Assembly: GCA_024233215.1 (NCBI GenBank)
Contig: JACKPW010000068.1
Coordinates: 1-5,514, forward strand
DNA from: Verrucomicrobiales bacterium
GTDB lineage: Bacteria > Verrucomicrobiota > Verrucomicrobiia > Limisphaerales > J093
Length of the DNA stretch: 5,514 nucleotides
Reading direction: 5' to 3'
Part shown: positions 5,353-5,514 of the stretch, piece by piece
How the letters are laid out: every line of letters begins with the position of its first letter
Numbering within the stretch: the stretch's first letter is position 1
Notes under the pieces: generated by a model
Seen by the model: only the letters and a program-made list of their open reading frames with translations
Told to the model about the DNA's origin: nothing
The model's database searches: none
Made by a program: the position numbers and the translations under genes

Positions 5353-5514
5353 CCAGTGACAAAGTCAGCGCAAGTCGTTGGATTGTAGCGCAGATATCTG
5401 ATCTGCCGTATCGCCGAATTCCATTCGGCAGAGCGTCCGGACTTCTCCACGGTCTGCGGGTCGGATACCCGCGATACAGCAGATCAGATATCTGCGCTAC
5501 GACTTTGTCACTGG
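5353..5514. repeat. Interspersed inverted repeat folding as a three-way junction
   Basis: Outer ends of 14 bp, CCAGTGACAAAGTC (5353-5366) and its complement (5501-5514), enclose a 30-bp stem with one mismatch: 5385-5414 against 5471-5500, C5407 opposite A5478. Inside are two hairpins, GCCGAAT/ATTCGGC with a 3-nt loop (5413-5429) and GCGGGT/ACCCGC with a 5-nt loop (5456-5472). The left side has 18 extra bases (5367-5384) between outer end and stem; the right has none. The stem core is, from memory, like a dispersed repeat of Verrucomicrobiota. It ends at the window edge and may continue. It lies ~100 bp upstream of the tannase start. Confidence 0.82.

Noticed and set aside
5253..5450. 65-residue minus-strand frame containing SAEWNSAIRQI
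   Set aside because: This peptide is the translation of the hairpin repeat. I recall similar spurious proteins being annotated wherever that repeat occurs; it overlaps the tannase signal region and has no independent support.

Overview
This is a GC-rich bacterial window holding one complete-looking mobile element next to a secreted-esterase gene. The lineage is not decided by any marker gene. The hairpin repeat at the right edge (core GTAGCGCAGATATCTGATC) resembles, from memory, a dispersed repeat common in Verrucomicrobiota genomes of the Pedosphaera/Limisphaerales type, so that phylum is my best guess, held with modest confidence.

Layout. Positions 1-102 are the left flank, with a minus-strand terminator-like hairpin and possibly the last codons of a truncated plus-strand gene. 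Positions 103-3483 form a Recombinase-In-Trio (RIT) element. It has 34-bp terminal inverted repeats (33/34 identical) around three overlapping minus-strand tyrosine recombinase genes, read in the order ritA (3380-2082), ritB (2085-1171), ritC (1190-192). All three keep the R-K-HxxR-H-Y catalytic set, so the element looks intact. Positions 3478-3549 are an unusual junction: a 32-bp perfect palindrome made of recombinase-arm-like motifs, running directly into a degenerate 3' half of an initiator-type tRNA (CAU anticodon). Positions 3646-5256 encode an exported tannase/feruloyl-esterase family hydrolase on the minus strand. Positions 5353-5514 are an imperfect inverted repeat able to fold into a three-way junction.

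How the parts fit. The three recombinases are translationally coupled (ATGA at ritA/ritB, 20-bp overlap at ritB/ritC) and probably act together on the element ends. Each end carries two copies of a 10-bp motif, TTATG(C/G)AAAG. At the right end the outermost copy forms, with the first half of the palindrome, a 10-6-10 inverted site that looks like a chromosome-dimer-resolution dif site. The 6-bp spacer (CTATCC/GGATAG) is also the T-stem/acceptor junction of the neighbouring tRNA remnant, which points to the crossover sequence. The tannase gene is host cargo next door and has no evident functional link to the element.

Most worth a second look: the dif-like architecture of the RIT end, the tRNA-derived junction, the two-part N-terminal region of RitA, and the tannase's loss of the cysteine pair that normally bridges the catalytic Ser and His.
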